In this document: one piece after another, positions 1-9,347 of the stretch | Layout: every line of letters starts with the position of its first letter | Position numbering within the stretch: position 1 is the first letter of the stretch | From: Arthrobacter agilis | Lineage (GTDB): Bacteria > Actinomycetota > Actinomycetes > Actinomycetales > Micrococcaceae | DNA: 64,000 nucleotides | Direction of reading: 5' to 3' | NCBI RefSeq assembly: GCF_002157505.1 | Contig: NZ_NFSC01000029.1 | Location: 372,001-436,000, forward strand | Position numbers and translations under genes: made by a program | The notes under the pieces: model-generated | Told to the model about the DNA's origin: nothing | Seen by the model: the letters and a program-made list of their open reading frames with translations, nothing else | Database searches by the model: none

Positions 1-318
1 GCGAACCAGGCCCTCTACACGGTGGATCCGGCGACCGGGGCCAGCGCCGTCATCGCGACGGAGGCGCTGCCGAACGTCGACGGCATCCTGGCCAAGGGCG
101 ACACGATCTACGCCGTCCAGAACGCGATCAACCAGGTCAGCCGCATCGACCTCTCGAAGGATCTTTCCAGCGGTGAGGTCGAGGACGTCATCACGAGTTG
201 CCAGTTCAACGTCCCCACCACCGTGGCCCTCTTCGGCAACACGCTGGCGCTTGCCAACGCCAAGTTCGGCGCCGTCGATCCCGGCGGGTACGAGGTCGTG
301 ACCACCGCGGCCCGCTGA
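1..318 (+). CDS. C-terminal part of a beta-propeller-like protein (5' end outside window)
   Basis: The window opens inside a gene read in frame 1; 105 codons and a TGA stop are visible. The tail has short strand-turn modules such as LYTVDPATG, DGILAKGDTIYAVQN and QVSRIDLSKDL, where a measured quantity alternates with Asp-rich turns. This is the look of blades in SMP-30/NHL-type beta-propellers, which are often exported in actinobacteria. No catalytic residue can be assigned from the fragment and the signal peptide, if any, is upstream. The gene is followed 15 bases later by a strong terminator, so it ends its transcription unit. Family assignment is by pattern only. Confidence 0.6.
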   Translation, partial: ANQALYTVDPATGASAVIATEALPNVDGILAKGDTIYAVQNAINQVSRIDLSKDLSSGEVEDVITSCQFNVPTTVALFGNTLALANAKFGAVDPGGYEVVTTAAR

Positions 319-333
319 CCGCGCCCGGACAGA

Positions 334-369
334 GGAAAGGCCCGCCGGCATCTGCCGGCGGGCCTTTCC
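334..369. terminator. Strong hairpin terminator
   Basis: A perfect 17-bp inverted repeat (arms 334-350 and 353-369) with a 2-base gap lies directly after the beta-propeller gene and before the 3' end of the opposing tRNA-Pro gene. There is no long T tract on either side, as is usual for actinobacterial terminators. It can serve both strands. Confidence 0.85.
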
Positions 370-374
370 CTGCT

Positions 375-451
375 TGGTCGGGGTGACAGGATTTGAACCT
401 GCGGCCTCGTCGTCCCGAACGACGCGCGCTACCAAGCTGCGCCACACCCCG
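375..451 (-). tRNA. tRNA-Pro, anticodon CGG
   Basis: Read on the minus strand, a full cloverleaf can be folded. The acceptor stem CGGGGTG (from 451) pairs with CACCCCG; there is a D-arm with GGTAGCGC, an anticodon stem CGTCG/CGACG enclosing the loop TTCGGGA, and a T-arm with GGTTCAAATCC. The anticodon CGG reads the proline codon CCG, a common codon in this GC-rich genome. The discriminator A at 378 is followed by an encoded CCA (377-375). No intron or mismatch is visible in the acceptor stem. Confidence 0.95.
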
Positions 452-550
452 GTGTCGCTCCGGAAGGCGTGAACCTCCCGAACAGCAACTGTCCAAGAAT
501 AGCCGAGGATCAGCGGCGAGGAAAACCGGACCCGCCGAACGCCGGACGGA

Positions 551-2416
551 TCAGACGAGCGAGTCCTTCCACGCCGCGTGCAGGGTGGCGAAACGCCCCG
601 TTCCGCCGATCAGTTCCGCCGGCGTCCCATCCTCCACCACCTGGCCGTCGTGCACCACGAGGACGCGGTCGGCGATGGCCACGGTGGAGAGACGGTGCGC
701 GATGATCAGCGCCGTCCGGTTGCCGAGGAGCTTCTGCAGGCCCTCCTGCACGAGGCGCTCACTCGGGATGTCGAGCGACGACGTCGCCTCGTCGAGGATG
801 AGGACGGCCGGATCGGCGAGGAACGCCCGGGCGAAGCTGATGAGCTGCCGCTGGCCGGCGGACACGCGCCCGCCGCGCTTGTTGACGTCGGTGTCGAAGC
901 CCTCGGGAAGCTCGAGGATGAAATCCTCCGCGCCCACGGCCCGGGCCGCCGCCACGATCTCCTCCCGGCCGGCCTCGGGCTTGCCGAGCGCGATGTTGTC
1001 CGCCACGGAGCCGCTGAAGAGGAACGCCTCCTGCGTGACCATGACGATGGCGCGCCGCAGGTCCGTCGGCGCGAGGTCGCGGAGGTCCACGCCGTCGAGC
1101 GTCAGGATGCCCTCCGACACGTCGTAGAAGCGGGCGATGAGCTTGGCGATGGTGGACTTGCCGGCTCCCGTCTGGCCTACCAGGGCGACGGTCTGCCCGG
1201 CGGAGATGGACAGGTTCAGGGTGGGCAGCACCACCGGACCGTCCCCGTAACGGAACCCGACGTCGGAGAACTCGATGGTTCCGCGCGGATCGGGCAGGGG
1301 CACGGGGTTCTTCGGCGGCCGGACGGTGGGCACTTCCTCCAGCAGCCCGGAGACCTTCTCCAGGGCCGCGGCGGCGGACTGGAACGAGTTGTAGAACATG
1401 GCCATCTGGTCCACGGGCTGGAAGAAGCGCTTGCTGTAGAGGAGCAGGGCGAGGAGCGCGCCCACCTCGAGGGTTCCGTCGAGCACCCGGAACCCGCCGA
1501 ACACCAGCACGACGGCGACGGTGACGTTGCCGATCAGTACGAGCCCGGGCTGGAAGACACCGTTGAGGTTGATGGAGCGGATGGTGACCCTGCGGTAGTC
1601 CTCGGCCAGTTCGTCGTACCGGCGTGCATTGACCGCCTCCCGCCGGAACGCCTTCACGGCGCGGATGCCGGTCATCGTCTCGATGAAGTGGACGATCAGC
1701 TTCGCCGACACCACGCGGGACTCGCGGTAGGCGATCTGCGAGTGCTTCTGGTACCAGCGGGCCAGGAAGAACATGGGGACCGCCGCCGCCAGGATCAGGA
1801 GGCCTGTCCGCCAGTCGAGGACGAAGATCGTCGCGGCGGTGAAGAGCATGAAGATGACGCCCGAGGCGAGGGAGCTGACACCGGAGTCGAGCAGCTCCCG
1901 CAGCGCATCGAGGTCCGAGGTCTGCCGGGAGATGATGCGCCCGGACGTGTATCTCTCGTGGAACTCGAGGCTCAGCCGCTGTGTGTGGCGGAAGACCCGT
2001 ACCCGGAGGTCCAGCAGCATGGCCTGACTGAGCTGGGCCGTCGCACGCACGTAGCCCGCGGTCAGGGCCGAGGCGAGTACCGCCGCGAGGAGGTAGGTGC
2101 CGCCAGCCGCCCACAGCAGGAGCGGATCGCCCGCGGTCAGGGCGGGCAGGGCGTGGTCGATACCGAAAGCGATGATGGCCGGCCCTGCCACGCGGGCGGC
2201 CTGGGAGATGACGACCAGGAGGATGGTCCAGAGGAACTGCCGGCGGTTCGGCCGGATGAGCGAGCCCAGCAGCCGGAAGGACCTCGAGCGCACTGACCTG
2301 CTCTGCGCCCGATCGAGCAGGACGTCGTCCTCGTTGAGGACTCCGGAGGAGGTCACCCCCTGCGGTTCCCGCCCGTTGTCCCGGGGCGTCCCGCCGGGTG
2401 CTGCCGTACGGCTCAT
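551..2416 (-). CDS. ABC exporter half-transporter, catalytic partner of a heterodimer
   Basis: A 621-residue fused membrane and ATPase protein of the ABCB/MsbA-like exporter type. Six membrane helices fall in about residues 50-340. The nucleotide-binding domain has Walker [10 protein letters not shown] (about 412), signature VSAGQRQ (about 517), Walker [10 protein letters not shown] with the catalytic Glu (about 535), and the switch His in AHR (about 572). The signature is SAGQ rather than SGGQ. The ATG overlaps the stop of the upstream half-transporter by four bases, so the two are translationally coupled and expected to dimerise. Together they match heterodimeric exporters of the TM287/288 and BmrCD kind, which export drugs or lipids. 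The substrate cannot be told from sequence. Confidence 0.92.
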   Translation of the reverse strand: MSRTAAPGGTPRDNGREPQGVTSSGVLNEDDVLLDRAQSRSVRSRSFRLLGSLIRPNRRQFLWTILLVVISQAARVAGPAIIAFGIDHALPALTAGDPLLLWAAGGTYLLAAVLASALTAGYVRATAQLSQAMLLDLRVRVFRHTQRLSLEFHERYTSGRIISRQTSDLDALRELLDSGVSSLASGVIFMLFTAATIFVLDWRTGLLILAAAVPMFFLARWYQKHSQIAYRESRVVSAKLIVHFIETMTGIRAVKAFRREAVNARRYDELAEDYRRVTIRSINLNGVFQPGLVLIGNVTVAVVLVFGGFRVLDGTLEVGALLALLLYSKRFFQPVDQMAMFYNSFQSAAAALEKVSGLLEEVPTVRPPKNPVPLPDPRGTIEFSDVGFRYGDGPVVLPTLNLSISAGQTVALVGQTGAGKSTIAKLIARFYDVSEGILTLDGVDLRDLAPTDLRRAIVMVTQEAFLFSGSVADNIALGKPEAGREEIVAAARAVGAEDFILELPEGFDTDVNKRGGRVSAGQRQLISFARAFLADPAVLILDEATSSLDIPSERLVQEGLQKLLGNRTALIIAHRLSTVAIADRVLVVHDGQVVEDGTPAELIGGTGRFATLHAAWKDSLV

Positions 2417-4236
2417 GCCAGGGCCTCCTCGTCGTCGTGCTCCGGCCGGGCCGCGCGTCCCAGCTGCGCGATCTCCTCGTCATCGAGGCTGGCGATGACG
2501 TAGCGGTAGTGGTCGTTGCGGGCGAGCAGCTCGGAGTGCGTGCCGACGTCGGCGATGCGCCCGTCCTGCAGGAGCGCCACGCGGTCGGCCAGGGCGACCG
2601 TGGACGGCCGGTGCGCCACGATCAGCGTGGTCGTGGACCTGAGCACGGCGCGCAGCCCCTCCTCCACGCGTTCCTCGGTCGCGACGTCGAGCGCCGAGAG
2701 CGGGTCGTCGAGCACGAGCACCGTGGGGCGGGCGGCGATCGCCCGTGCCAGGGCGATGCGCTGGCGCTGGCCGCCGGACAGGCTCAGGCCCTCCTCGCCG
2801 ATGAGGGTGTCGAGCCCCTCCGGCAGGACGAAGGCGAACTGTGCCTGCGCCACCTCCAGCGCCTCGGCGAGGATCCTCTCGGCCTCCGGGCCGGTCGCAT
2901 CGGAACCCAGCAGGACGTTGTCCCGCACGGAGCTGGAGAAGAGGGTTGTGTCCTCGAAGGCGACCGCCACGAGCGTCCGCAGCTCCCCGAGGCTGAACTC
3001 GCGCAGGTCCACGCCGTCGATGGTGATGCTGCCACCCGTGACGTCGTACAGTCGCGGGACGAGCTGGAGGAGGGTGCTCTTGCCGCATCCCGTGACTCCG
3101 ACCAGGGCCATCGTCTCGCCGGCCCGTAGCTGCAGGTCGATGCCGTCGAGGACGTCGCCGGCGTCGTCCTGCGCATCGGGATAGCGGAAGTGGACGGCCT
3201 CGAACACCACGTCGCCGCGGGGCTCGGCGAGGTGGGCGGGCTCGCGGGGATCCGTGATGGTGTTCTCGGAATCCATGACCTCGTAGTGGCGGTCGATGGC
3301 CGTCTTCGCCGTGAAGGTCATGGCGAGCAGCGGACCGATGAATTCGACCGGCCCTGCAACGGCTGCGGCGGTCGCGAAGAAGGCGACGAGTGCCCCGATG
3401 GACACGTCGCCGCTCGCGGCCAGCATCACACCGACGACGAGGGACGCGCCCAGCGCGAGTTCGGGCAGCAGCGTGACGGTCATCGAGAAAGTGGCGAGCG
3501 ACTTCGCCTTGAAGATCTCGGTCCGGCGCAGTTCCTCCGCCTGCTCCTCGAAGTCCTCCAGCGCCTCACGGCTCCGCCCGAAGGCCTTCAGGACACGGAT
3601 GCCGTGGACCGACTCCTCGACCGTGGTGGCGAGGTCGCCGGCCTGGTCCTGGCTCTTCCGGGAGACCCGGCTGTAGGACCTGCGGAAGCGGTAGCCGTAG
3701 ACCACGAGGGGCACTGCGGCCGCGAGGAAGATCAGGGCGAGCACCCAGCTGGTCAGGAACATGACGGTCACGCCCATGACCACGGTCAGCGAGGTGACCA
3801 CCAGCATGATGAGCCCGAACGCCATCCAGCGGCGCATGAGGTTCAGGTCGCTCATGGCGCGGGAGAGGAGCTGGCCGCTGCCCCAGCGATCGTGGAACTC
3901 GACCGTCAGATCCTGCAGGTGGCGGTAGAAGGACGTGCGCATGCTCGTCTCCACCGCCGTGGCCGGCGCGATGACGAATTGCCGCCGCAGCGCCACGAAG
4001 GTCGCCTCGAGGACTCCCAGCAGGAGGACGACGCCGGACGCGATCCATACGGTGCGTGCAGATCCTCCCTCCGCCAGGGCGTCATTGATCAGGACACGCA
4101 GCACCTGGGGGATGGCGAGCGCCATGACGCTCGCTCCGAGGGCGCAGAGCAGGCCGAGAAGCAGGCGCGGGATGATGGGCCGGACGTGCGGGTAGAGCCG
4201 TCCGAGCGATTGCCACAGTGTGATCTGGTTCGTCAT
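2413..4236 (-). CDS. ABC exporter half-transporter, partner with degenerate ATPase site
   Basis: A 607-residue ABC exporter subunit with six membrane helices in about residues 20-310 and a C-terminal ATPase domain. Walker A is GVTGCGKST (about 380) and the signature LSGGQRQ is canonical (about 483). Walker B reads LVLDDPLS (about 504), so Asp replaces the catalytic Glu; the switch His is kept (AHR, about 541). In known heterodimers the degenerate site pairs the altered Walker B of one chain with the altered signature of the other, and that is the arrangement here with the 551-2416 product. It is first in a two-gene operon; a dyad and -10-like hexamer sit 20-51 bases upstream. The start is ATG at 4236, preceded by GAAGAG. 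Confidence 0.92.
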   Translation of the reverse strand: MTNQITLWQSLGRLYPHVRPIIPRLLLGLLCALGASVMALAIPQVLRVLINDALAEGGSARTVWIASGVVLLLGVLEATFVALRRQFVIAPATAVETSMRTSFYRHLQDLTVEFHDRWGSGQLLSRAMSDLNLMRRWMAFGLIMLVVTSLTVVMGVTVMFLTSWVLALIFLAAAVPLVVYGYRFRRSYSRVSRKSQDQAGDLATTVEESVHGIRVLKAFGRSREALEDFEEQAEELRRTEIFKAKSLATFSMTVTLLPELALGASLVVGVMLAASGDVSIGALVAFFATAAAVAGPVEFIGPLLAMTFTAKTAIDRHYEVMDSENTITDPREPAHLAEPRGDVVFEAVHFRYPDAQDDAGDVLDGIDLQLRAGETMALVGVTGCGKSTLLQLVPRLYDVTGGSITIDGVDLREFSLGELRTLVAVAFEDTTLFSSSVRDNVLLGSDATGPEAERILAEALEVAQAQFAFVLPEGLDTLIGEEGLSLSGGQRQRIALARAIAARPTVLVLDDPLSALDVATEERVEEGLRAVLRSTTTLIVAHRPSTVALADRVALLQDGRIADVGTHSELLARNDHYRYVIASLDDEEIAQLGRAARPEHDDEEALA

Positions 4237-4255
4237 GCCAACTCTTCGGTGATCG

Positions 4256-4287
4256 ATGGTTGTTGGTGTCCCGTAGCAACCATGCTA
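4256..4287 (-). promoter_or_regulatory. Putative operator and -10 for the ABC exporter operon
   Basis: The 7-base arms ATGGTTG (4256-4262) and CAACCAT (4277-4283) form an inverted repeat with a 14-base spacer, the size of a MarR- or TetR-type site. On the minus strand a -10-like TAGCAT (4287-4282) overlaps the upstream arm. Binding here would block the exporter promoter. No regulator gene is adjacent in the window. Confidence 0.45.
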
Positions 4288-4342
4288 GGGCAGGGCGGTT
4301 GGTCCGCCGATCACGTCCCGTGAACCCGCAGGGAGATGCCGG

Positions 4343-5284
4343 CTAGCGGGAACTCCGGGGAGTAAGCGTCAGGAGCACTGCTTCCGGTCGGCAGGCGAAC
4401 CGGATCGGCGCGAAACGCGAGGTTCCGATACCGGCGGAGACGTTGAGCGGTACGGTGCGGCCGCTGGAGTCCCACTGGGTGAGTCCGCGGGCGCGCCAGG
4501 TCGGCAGGTCGCAGTTGCTGACGAGCGCACCGTAGCCCGGGATGCACACCTGGCCGCCATGCGTGTGGCCAGCGAGGATCAGGTCCGCTCCACCGTCGGT
4601 GAAGTAGTCGAGGACACGCTGGTAGGGTGCATGCGCGACGGCGATCCGGATGTGCGGAGCATCGGCCGAGGTGCTGCTTCCCGGAGGGTAGGGAGCGTAC
4701 CGGTCCCGGCCGAGGTGCGGATCGTCGACTCCCGTGAAGTCGATGCGCATGTTCCCGAAACCGATGGACTGCGCCCGGTTGGTCAGGTCGACCCAGCCGG
4801 CGGCACCGAAGGCGCTGAACAGGTCCGCCCACGGCAGGTCCTGGGGGCCCTTCGGGGTGATCGACGGGCCTGCGAAGTACCGCAGCGGGTTCTTGAACGC
4901 CGGAGCGTAGTAGTCGTTCGATCCCGGCACGAAGACGCCCGGAACCCTCAGCAGCGGCTCCAGCGCCTCGAGCAGCGGACCGACGGCTTTTTTGGAGCTG
5001 AGGTTGTCGCCGGTATTGACCACGAGGTCGGGCTTCAGGCTCGCCAGGCTGGAGAGCCAGTCGGCCTTGGACTTCTGTCCGGGAACCATGTGGATGTCCG
5101 ACAGGTGGAGGACCCGCAGGGGAGCGGCGCCCCGCGGGAGGATCGGAAGCGTCTCCTCCCGCAACTGGTACAGCGTGCGCTCGACCGCGGATGCGTAGGC
5201 GAGGGTTGCGGCTGCGGTGGTCAGGGTGAGCCCTGCCGCCCAGCCGAGCGGTGCCCCGCTCCGGGTTGTCTGAGTCGATTTCAC
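4343..5284 (-). CDS. Membrane-anchored calcineurin-like metallophosphoesterase
   Basis: A 313-residue protein with an N-terminal membrane anchor (about residues 8-32) and a metallophosphoesterase fold. Metal-binding motifs appear in order: LHLSDIHM (about 58), NTGDN (about 88), PGSNDYY (about 120) and GHTHGGQ (about 236). The third motif is GSND where most relatives have GNH(E/D), so Asn stands where a metal-binding His is usual. GTG at 5284 was chosen because GGAGGA lies 10 bases before it; the longer frame from 5332 would overlap the PBP gene and has no ribosome site. It probably shares a transcript with the PBP gene 28 bases upstream. The same pair is, as I recall, adjacent in M. tuberculosis (Rv3683/ponA2), pointing to an envelope-related phosphatase. 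Confidence 0.85.
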   Translation of the reverse strand: MKSTQTTRSGAPLGWAAGLTLTTAAATLAYASAVERTLYQLREETLPILPRGAAPLRVLHLSDIHMVPGQKSKADWLSSLASLKPDLVVNTGDNLSSKKAVGPLLEALEPLLRVPGVFVPGSNDYYAPAFKNPLRYFAGPSITPKGPQDLPWADLFSAFGAAGWVDLTNRAQSIGFGNMRIDFTGVDDPHLGRDRYAPYPPGSSTSADAPHIRIAVAHAPYQRVLDYFTDGGADLILAGHTHGGQVCIPGYGALVSNCDLPTWRARGLTQWDSSGRTVPLNVSAGIGTSRFAPIRFACRPEAVLLTLTPRSSR

Positions 5285-5312
5285 GCTAGCTGCTTCCTCC
5301 GTCGTCGTCCGC

Positions 5313-7571
5313 CTATCCCCCAGTGGTACCACCGGTGGAGTCGCCCGTGCCAGTCCCGCCGTTGTTGGTGCCCGGTGTGGCAGGAACCGCCGTGCGGGAC
5401 GTGCCGGGGATCGGGCGCTGGGGGCCGTTGATCATGCTGGCTGGAGGGTTGGCGAACGGCGCCCCCACGTACAGGCCGGGGATCTGCTGCATGAAGCGGG
5501 CCCAGGACGGTCCCGCGATGAGTGAACCGTCGATCTCGGGGTAGACCTGGCCGCCGATCTGCAGGCCACCGAGCGAGCTGGCCTCGCCCTCACCCTGCCA
5601 GTTCCCGACCCAGCTGGCGGTGACCATGCCGGAGTTGTAGCCCATGAACCAGGTCTGTGAGCGTGCGTCGTTGGTGCCGGTCTTGCCCGCCATGGGGATG
5701 TCACCGTATTCCAGGAGCTGCCCGGAACCGTTCGTCATGACGCGCTGGGTGGCGTAGTTGACTCCGCGCGCCACATCCTGGGAGATCTTCCGCTCACAGG
5801 ACACGGCGGGGACGGGGTAGCTCGTTCCGTCGACGGCAGTCACCTCGGTGAGTGCACGGGGGTCGCAGACGACACCCTCGTTGGCGAAGCCGGAGTACGC
5901 CTTGGCCATCGACATGGGCGCAGCCTCGCCGCCGCCGCCGATCAGGGCCGATGGCTGGAAACCGAACTTCGCTTCCTCGCCCTCGGAGCTCTTCGCCTGG
6001 TGGACGCCGAGGTCATAGGCGATGTCGCGGATCCGACAGAGGTCGAGCTGCCTGGCGCTGGCCATCGTCATGGTGTTCAGCGACTGTGCGAGACCGTCCA
6101 GGACGGTGGTGAAGCGGTAGTTGATGTCACCGTAGTTCTGCGGCGTGTAGCCGTCCTCTTCCTGGATCAGGAACTTCCCGCCCTGCGCGCAGCTCGCCTT
6201 CCACTCGTCGAACTGGCGGTAGGTCTTCTTGGTGCCGTCGAGGACCTGGTTCAGGCTTCTCCCGTCCTCCACCCACGCTGCCACGGTGAACGGCTTGTAG
6301 GTCGAGCCCGGCTGGAACCCGCCGCCGCCGCCGAGGCTCTTCGCCGGATCCCCGCCGTCGAACTGGTCGACGTTGAAGTTCAGCACGGTGTTGCCCTGGC
6401 CGGCTGCCGGGTTGTACCGGGTGTTCTGCGCCATGGACAGGATGTTGCCGGTCTTCGGGTCGAGGCTGATCATCGTGTGACCCACCTTGCCGTCCGTGGT
6501 GTCCGGATTGGCCGTCTCGGTGACGGCGGTCTGCGCCGCGGCCTGCACCCGGGAGTCGAGCGTCGTCTTGATCGTCAGGCCCGAGCGGAACAGGACCTTC
6601 TCGCGATCCTCCGCGGTCTCGCCGTAGGCGGGATCGTTCATGATGAGGTGCGTGACGTAGTCACAGAAGTAGGGGGCCTGTGCGGCGCCGACGCAGCCGC
6701 TCAGGGTCGGGCTGATGTTCAGCCCGAGGTCCGTGGCGAGGGCGGCGTCGTGCTGCTCCTGCGTGATCTTGCCGCGCGTCAGCATGGCGTCGATGACGAT
6801 GTTGCGGCGCTGCAGCGCTCCCCCCGGGTTGGACTCGGGGCTGTAGGCGCTCGGTCCGTTCACAAGACCGGCCAGCAGCGCGCTCTGCTGGATGTTGAGG
6901 TCCTTGGCGTCGACGTTGAAGAAGTACTTCGAGGCAGCCTGGACGCCGTAGGTGGTGCCGCTGAACGGCACGATGTTGAGGTAGCCCTCGAGGATCTCGT
7001 CCTTGCTGAGCTCCTTCTCGACGGCGATGGCGAGCTTCATCTCGCGGAGCTTGTCACCCACCGTCTTTCCGCCACCACTGAGCGTGAGGGTTCCGCCGTT
7101 CTGGCGGGCGGTATCGATCAGGACGTTGTTGACGAACTGCTGCGTGATCGTCGACGCGCCGCGCTGCGTGCCGCTCGAGACGTTGCTGGCGATCGCGCCG
7201 AGGATACCCTCGAGGTCCACACCACCGTGCTCGTAGTAGCGGTAGTCCTCGATGGAGATCAGCGCGTCGCGCATGGTCGGCGACACCTGGTCGAGCGTCA
7301 CCGGCTGGCGGTTCTCCTCGTAGAGAGTCGCGATGAGGGACCCGTCGCTCGCCACGATCTTGGTGGGCTGGGCGAGCGCCTCGCGCTCCAGCTCAGCCGG
7401 GAGTTCCTCGAAGAACTGGATCGAGGCGGAGGCTCCCGTCCCCGCGGCGGCAGCCACGGGTACGAGCAGGCCTGCGGCGAGCACGCCGGCGAGCCCACTG
7501 ATCCCGAGGAATGCCATGATCCTGCCGAAGGTGGTTGCCGTGTCGAACAGGGGTGATTTGCGCGCAGCCAT
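5313..7571 (-). CDS. ponA: Class A penicillin-binding protein (transglycosylase/transpeptidase)
   Basis: A 752-residue bifunctional peptidoglycan synthase. A membrane anchor lies at about residues 17-40. The glycosyltransferase (GT51) domain carries EDYRYYEHGGVD with the catalytic Glu (about 104) and RGASTITQQ. The transpeptidase domain has the active-site Ser in GSTYK (about 420), SLN (about 494) and KTGTN (about 625). The C-terminus is a low-complexity Gly/Thr/Asn/Pro tail; I see no PASTA domain, although the syntenic mycobacterial PonA2 has one. It faces the DUF4177 gene with only 35 bases between the two start codons. It acts outside the membrane, polymerising lipid II and cross-linking peptides. 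Confidence 0.93.
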   Translation of the reverse strand: MAARKSPLFDTATTFGRIMAFLGISGLAGVLAAGLLVPVAAAAGTGASASIQFFEELPAELEREALAQPTKIVASDGSLIATLYEENRQPVTLDQVSPTMRDALISIEDYRYYEHGGVDLEGILGAIASNVSSGTQRGASTITQQFVNNVLIDTARQNGGTLTLSGGGKTVGDKLREMKLAIAVEKELSKDEILEGYLNIVPFSGTTYGVQAASKYFFNVDAKDLNIQQSALLAGLVNGPSAYSPESNPGGALQRRNIVIDAMLTRGKITQEQHDAALATDLGLNISPTLSGCVGAAQAPYFCDYVTHLIMNDPAYGETAEDREKVLFRSGLTIKTTLDSRVQAAAQTAVTETANPDTTDGKVGHTMISLDPKTGNILSMAQNTRYNPAAGQGNTVLNFNVDQFDGGDPAKSLGGGGGFQPGSTYKPFTVAAWVEDGRSLNQVLDGTKKTYRQFDEWKASCAQGGKFLIQEEDGYTPQNYGDINYRFTTVLDGLAQSLNTMTMASARQLDLCRIRDIAYDLGVHQAKSSEGEEAKFGFQPSALIGGGGEAAPMSMAKAYSGFANEGVVCDPRALTEVTAVDGTSYPVPAVSCERKISQDVARGVNYATQRVMTNGSGQLLEYGDIPMAGKTGTNDARSQTWFMGYNSGMVTASWVGNWQGEGEASSLGGLQIGGQVYPEIDGSLIAGPSWARFMQQIPGLYVGAPFANPPASMINGPQRPIPGTSRTAVPATPGTNNGGTGTGDSTGGTTGG

Positions 7572-7594
7572 TATTCCAGTTTACAAGCACGCGC

Positions 7595-7600
7595 TAGGCT
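7595..7600 (+). promoter_or_regulatory. -10 hexamer of a leaderless promoter (DUF4177 gene)
   Basis: TAGGCT ends six bases before the ATG at 7607, so transcription should begin at or next to the start codon. No ribosome-binding site separates them. The promoter lies wholly within the 35-base gap to the ponA start. Confidence 0.6.
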
Positions 7601-7606
7601 TTCCCC

Positions 7607-7762
7607 ATGAAGAAATGGGAGTACTCTACGATTCCGCTCATCATCCACGCAACGAAGCAGATCCTGGACCAGTGGGGCGATGATGGATGGGAGCTCGTGC
7701 AGGTGGTTCCCGGACCGGACGGAAACGGTCTCGTCGCGTACCTCAAGAGGGAGAAGAGCTAG
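7607..7762 (+). CDS. Small DUF4177-type protein
   Basis: A 51-residue acidic/basic mixed protein beginning MKKWEYSTIP and ending AYLKREKS. The central LDQWGDDGWELVQVVP is the hallmark of the DUF4177 family, a small fold of unknown function found across bacteria. It has no membrane segment or signal peptide. It is first in a three-gene run with the RidA-like gene (2-base gap) and a Nudix gene. A matching small gene sits before the RidA homologue at the corresponding mycobacterial locus as I recall, so the pairing appears conserved. Its function is not known. Confidence 0.85.
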   Translation: MKKWEYSTIPLIIHATKQILDQWGDDGWELVQVVPGPDGNGLVAYLKREKS

Positions 7763-7764
7763 CG

Positions 7765-8256
7765 GTGTCTGCTGGAAATACAGCGGTTTCGGCGGTCGAG
7801 GCGCGTCTCGCGGACCTCGGGATCACTCTTCCCGAGGTGGCTCCGCCGGTCGCCTCCTACGTCCCTGCGGTGGTCACCGGCAGCTACGTATACACCTCCG
7901 GACAGCTGCCGTTCATTAAGGGCAAACTCCCAGCTTCGGGCAAGGTCGGCGCGGCCGACGGCGGTGTCGACGCCGAGACGGCGGCGTCCCTCGCCGCTAC
8001 CTGCGCGGTCAACGCGCTGGCGGCGATCAAGAGCCAGATCGGCGACCTGGACCGCATCACCCGCATCGTGAAGGTCGTGGGCTTCGTGGCGTCCGACCCC
8101 TCGTTCACCGGGCAGCCCGCCGTCATCAACGGCGCATCGGACCTGCTCGGAGCCGTCCTCGGTGATGCCGGCGTCCATGCCCGCTCCGCCGTCGGTGTTG
8201 CCGTCCTTCCCCTCGACTCACCCGTAGAGGTCGAGCTCCTCGCGGAGTTCGTCTAG
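7765..8256 (+). CDS. RidA/YjgF/UK114 family protein
   Basis: A 163-residue protein. Residues after about 30 contain YVYTSGQLPF, then AVNALAAIKSQIGDLD and IVKVVGFVASDPSF, and it ends with a core VGVAVLPLDSPVEVE. This is the longer branch of the RidA fold, trimeric enzymes that hydrolyse reactive imine/enamine intermediates released by PLP enzymes. The catalytic Arg of classical RidA is not obvious, so deaminase activity is uncertain. GTG at 7765 follows GAGGGAGAAGAG and begins two bases after the stop of the DUF4177 gene; upstream in-frame codons would overlap that gene heavily. The Nudix gene starts three bases after its stop. Confidence 0.87.
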   Translation: MSAGNTAVSAVEARLADLGITLPEVAPPVASYVPAVVTGSYVYTSGQLPFIKGKLPASGKVGAADGGVDAETAASLAATCAVNALAAIKSQIGDLDRITRIVKVVGFVASDPSFTGQPAVINGASDLLGAVLGDAGVHARSAVGVAVLPLDSPVEVELLAEFV

Positions 8257-8259
8257 GCC

Positions 8260-9174
8260 GTGGACCGCGTCAGCACCAGACTCTTCCCCGTGCATCCCGA
8301 TCAGCGCACGGCAGCGGAGAGCTGGATCGAACACGGGGAGCGCACACCCCTGAAGGCCCGGCCGGCGTCGTCGGTGGTCCTCCTGCGGGACAGTGCGATC
8401 GGCACGGAGACGTACCTCTCCTACCGCCGGGGGCAGTCACCGCTCGGCGTCATCGGGTTCCCGGGCGGAAGCATCGAGGAGTCGGACGACGACGACCTCC
8501 CGTGGTTCGGGCCCACGCCGTCGATGTGGGCGAAGACCCTCGGCGTCGAGGACCATCGGGTGGCCCGCCGGCACGTGCTCTGCGCCATCCGCGAGCTGTT
8601 CGAGGAGACCGGTGTGCTCCTCGCCGGCCCCGACGCCTCGTCGATGGTGGAGGGCACGCAGGCCAAGGAATGGATGAAGGCCCGCGAGGCCATCAACGAG
8701 GGCGAGAGCCACTTCTCGGAGATCCTCGCCCGCCGCGGCCTGGGCGTCCGCACGGACCTCATCAAGCCGCTCTCGCACTGGCTCACCCCCGATTTCGCCC
8801 ACCGCCGTTTCGACACGCACTATTTCGCGGCGGCGCAGCCCGTGAACCAGGAGCCCAGCATCCTCGAGAGCAAGGGCGTCTGGGGCCAGTGGCGCTGGGC
8901 TGCGCAGGAGGTCGCGAACCGCGACACCACCAGGCTCGGCGACGAAGTGGGCCAGGCGAACACCGTGGGCCGCACGCTCGGCGAGCTCGCGGTCCCGGCG
9001 GTCGAGATCATCCTCGAGAAGATCGGCTCCTCGCGCGGCTGCATCGCCTACCTCTCCCACAAGCGCCCCGTGAAGATCTACCACCCGCAACTCTCCGAGC
9101 ACGACGGCGACCTCGTGCTGCAGGTCGAGTGTTCGAAGCTCAGTGAGGGCGGCTCGGTCCAGCGGGGTCGCTGA
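8260..9174 (+). CDS. Nudix hydrolase (NUDT7/NUDT19-like)
   Basis: A 304-residue protein. FPGGSIEESDDD (about residue 67) gives the first half of a Nudix box and RELFEETGVLL (about 112) the REx2EExG catalytic helix. About 30 residues separate them, an insertion typical of NUDT19-like enzymes that hydrolyse CoA derivatives, and unlike the short classical box. The substrate is inferred only from that resemblance. GTG 8260 follows the RidA stop closely, so translation is coupled. The gene ends the three-gene unit; a weak hairpin (9191-9215) and a stronger one (9298-9337) follow. Confidence 0.85.
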   Translation: MDRVSTRLFPVHPDQRTAAESWIEHGERTPLKARPASSVVLLRDSAIGTETYLSYRRGQSPLGVIGFPGGSIEESDDDDLPWFGPTPSMWAKTLGVEDHRVARRHVLCAIRELFEETGVLLAGPDASSMVEGTQAKEWMKAREAINEGESHFSEILARRGLGVRTDLIKPLSHWLTPDFAHRRFDTHYFAAAQPVNQEPSILESKGVWGQWRWAAQEVANRDTTRLGDEVGQANTVGRTLGELAVPAVEIILEKIGSSRGCIAYLSHKRPVKIYHPQLSEHDGDLVLQVECSKLSEGGSVQRGR

Positions 9175-9190
9175 CCCATCCGGCCCCGTC

Positions 9191-9215
9191 GGAAAGGCAG
9201 AAAAGACTGCTTTCC
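9191..9215 (+). terminator. Weak hairpin after the Nudix gene
   Basis: GGAAAGGCAG and CTGCTTTCC can pair with one bulged base around AAAAGA. It may be the first of two terminators at the convergent junction with crp. Confidence 0.4.
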
Positions 9216-9297
9216 GCGCCCCGAGACGGTCATATCCGTCCTCTCGGGCCTTCCCGGACCCGGCGGGATGCCCCGCACAACGACGGCGCCCTGCACA

Positions 9298-9337
9298 ACG
9301 AAGAAGGCACCTGCCCGCGGTCAGGTGCCTTCTTCGT
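9298..9337. terminator. Bidirectional terminator between Nudix and crp genes
   Basis: A perfect 16-bp inverted repeat (9298-9313 with 9322-9337) and an 8-base loop lies between two convergent genes, 10 bases from the crp stop codon. It is well placed to end both transcripts. Confidence 0.85.
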
Positions 9338-9347
9338 CCGGCAGGAA

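Noticed and set aside
578-2296. A 572-codon plus-strand open frame opposite the ABC exporter
   Set aside because: Same artefact of high GC; no motif, and it opposes clear Walker and signature motifs on the minus strand.
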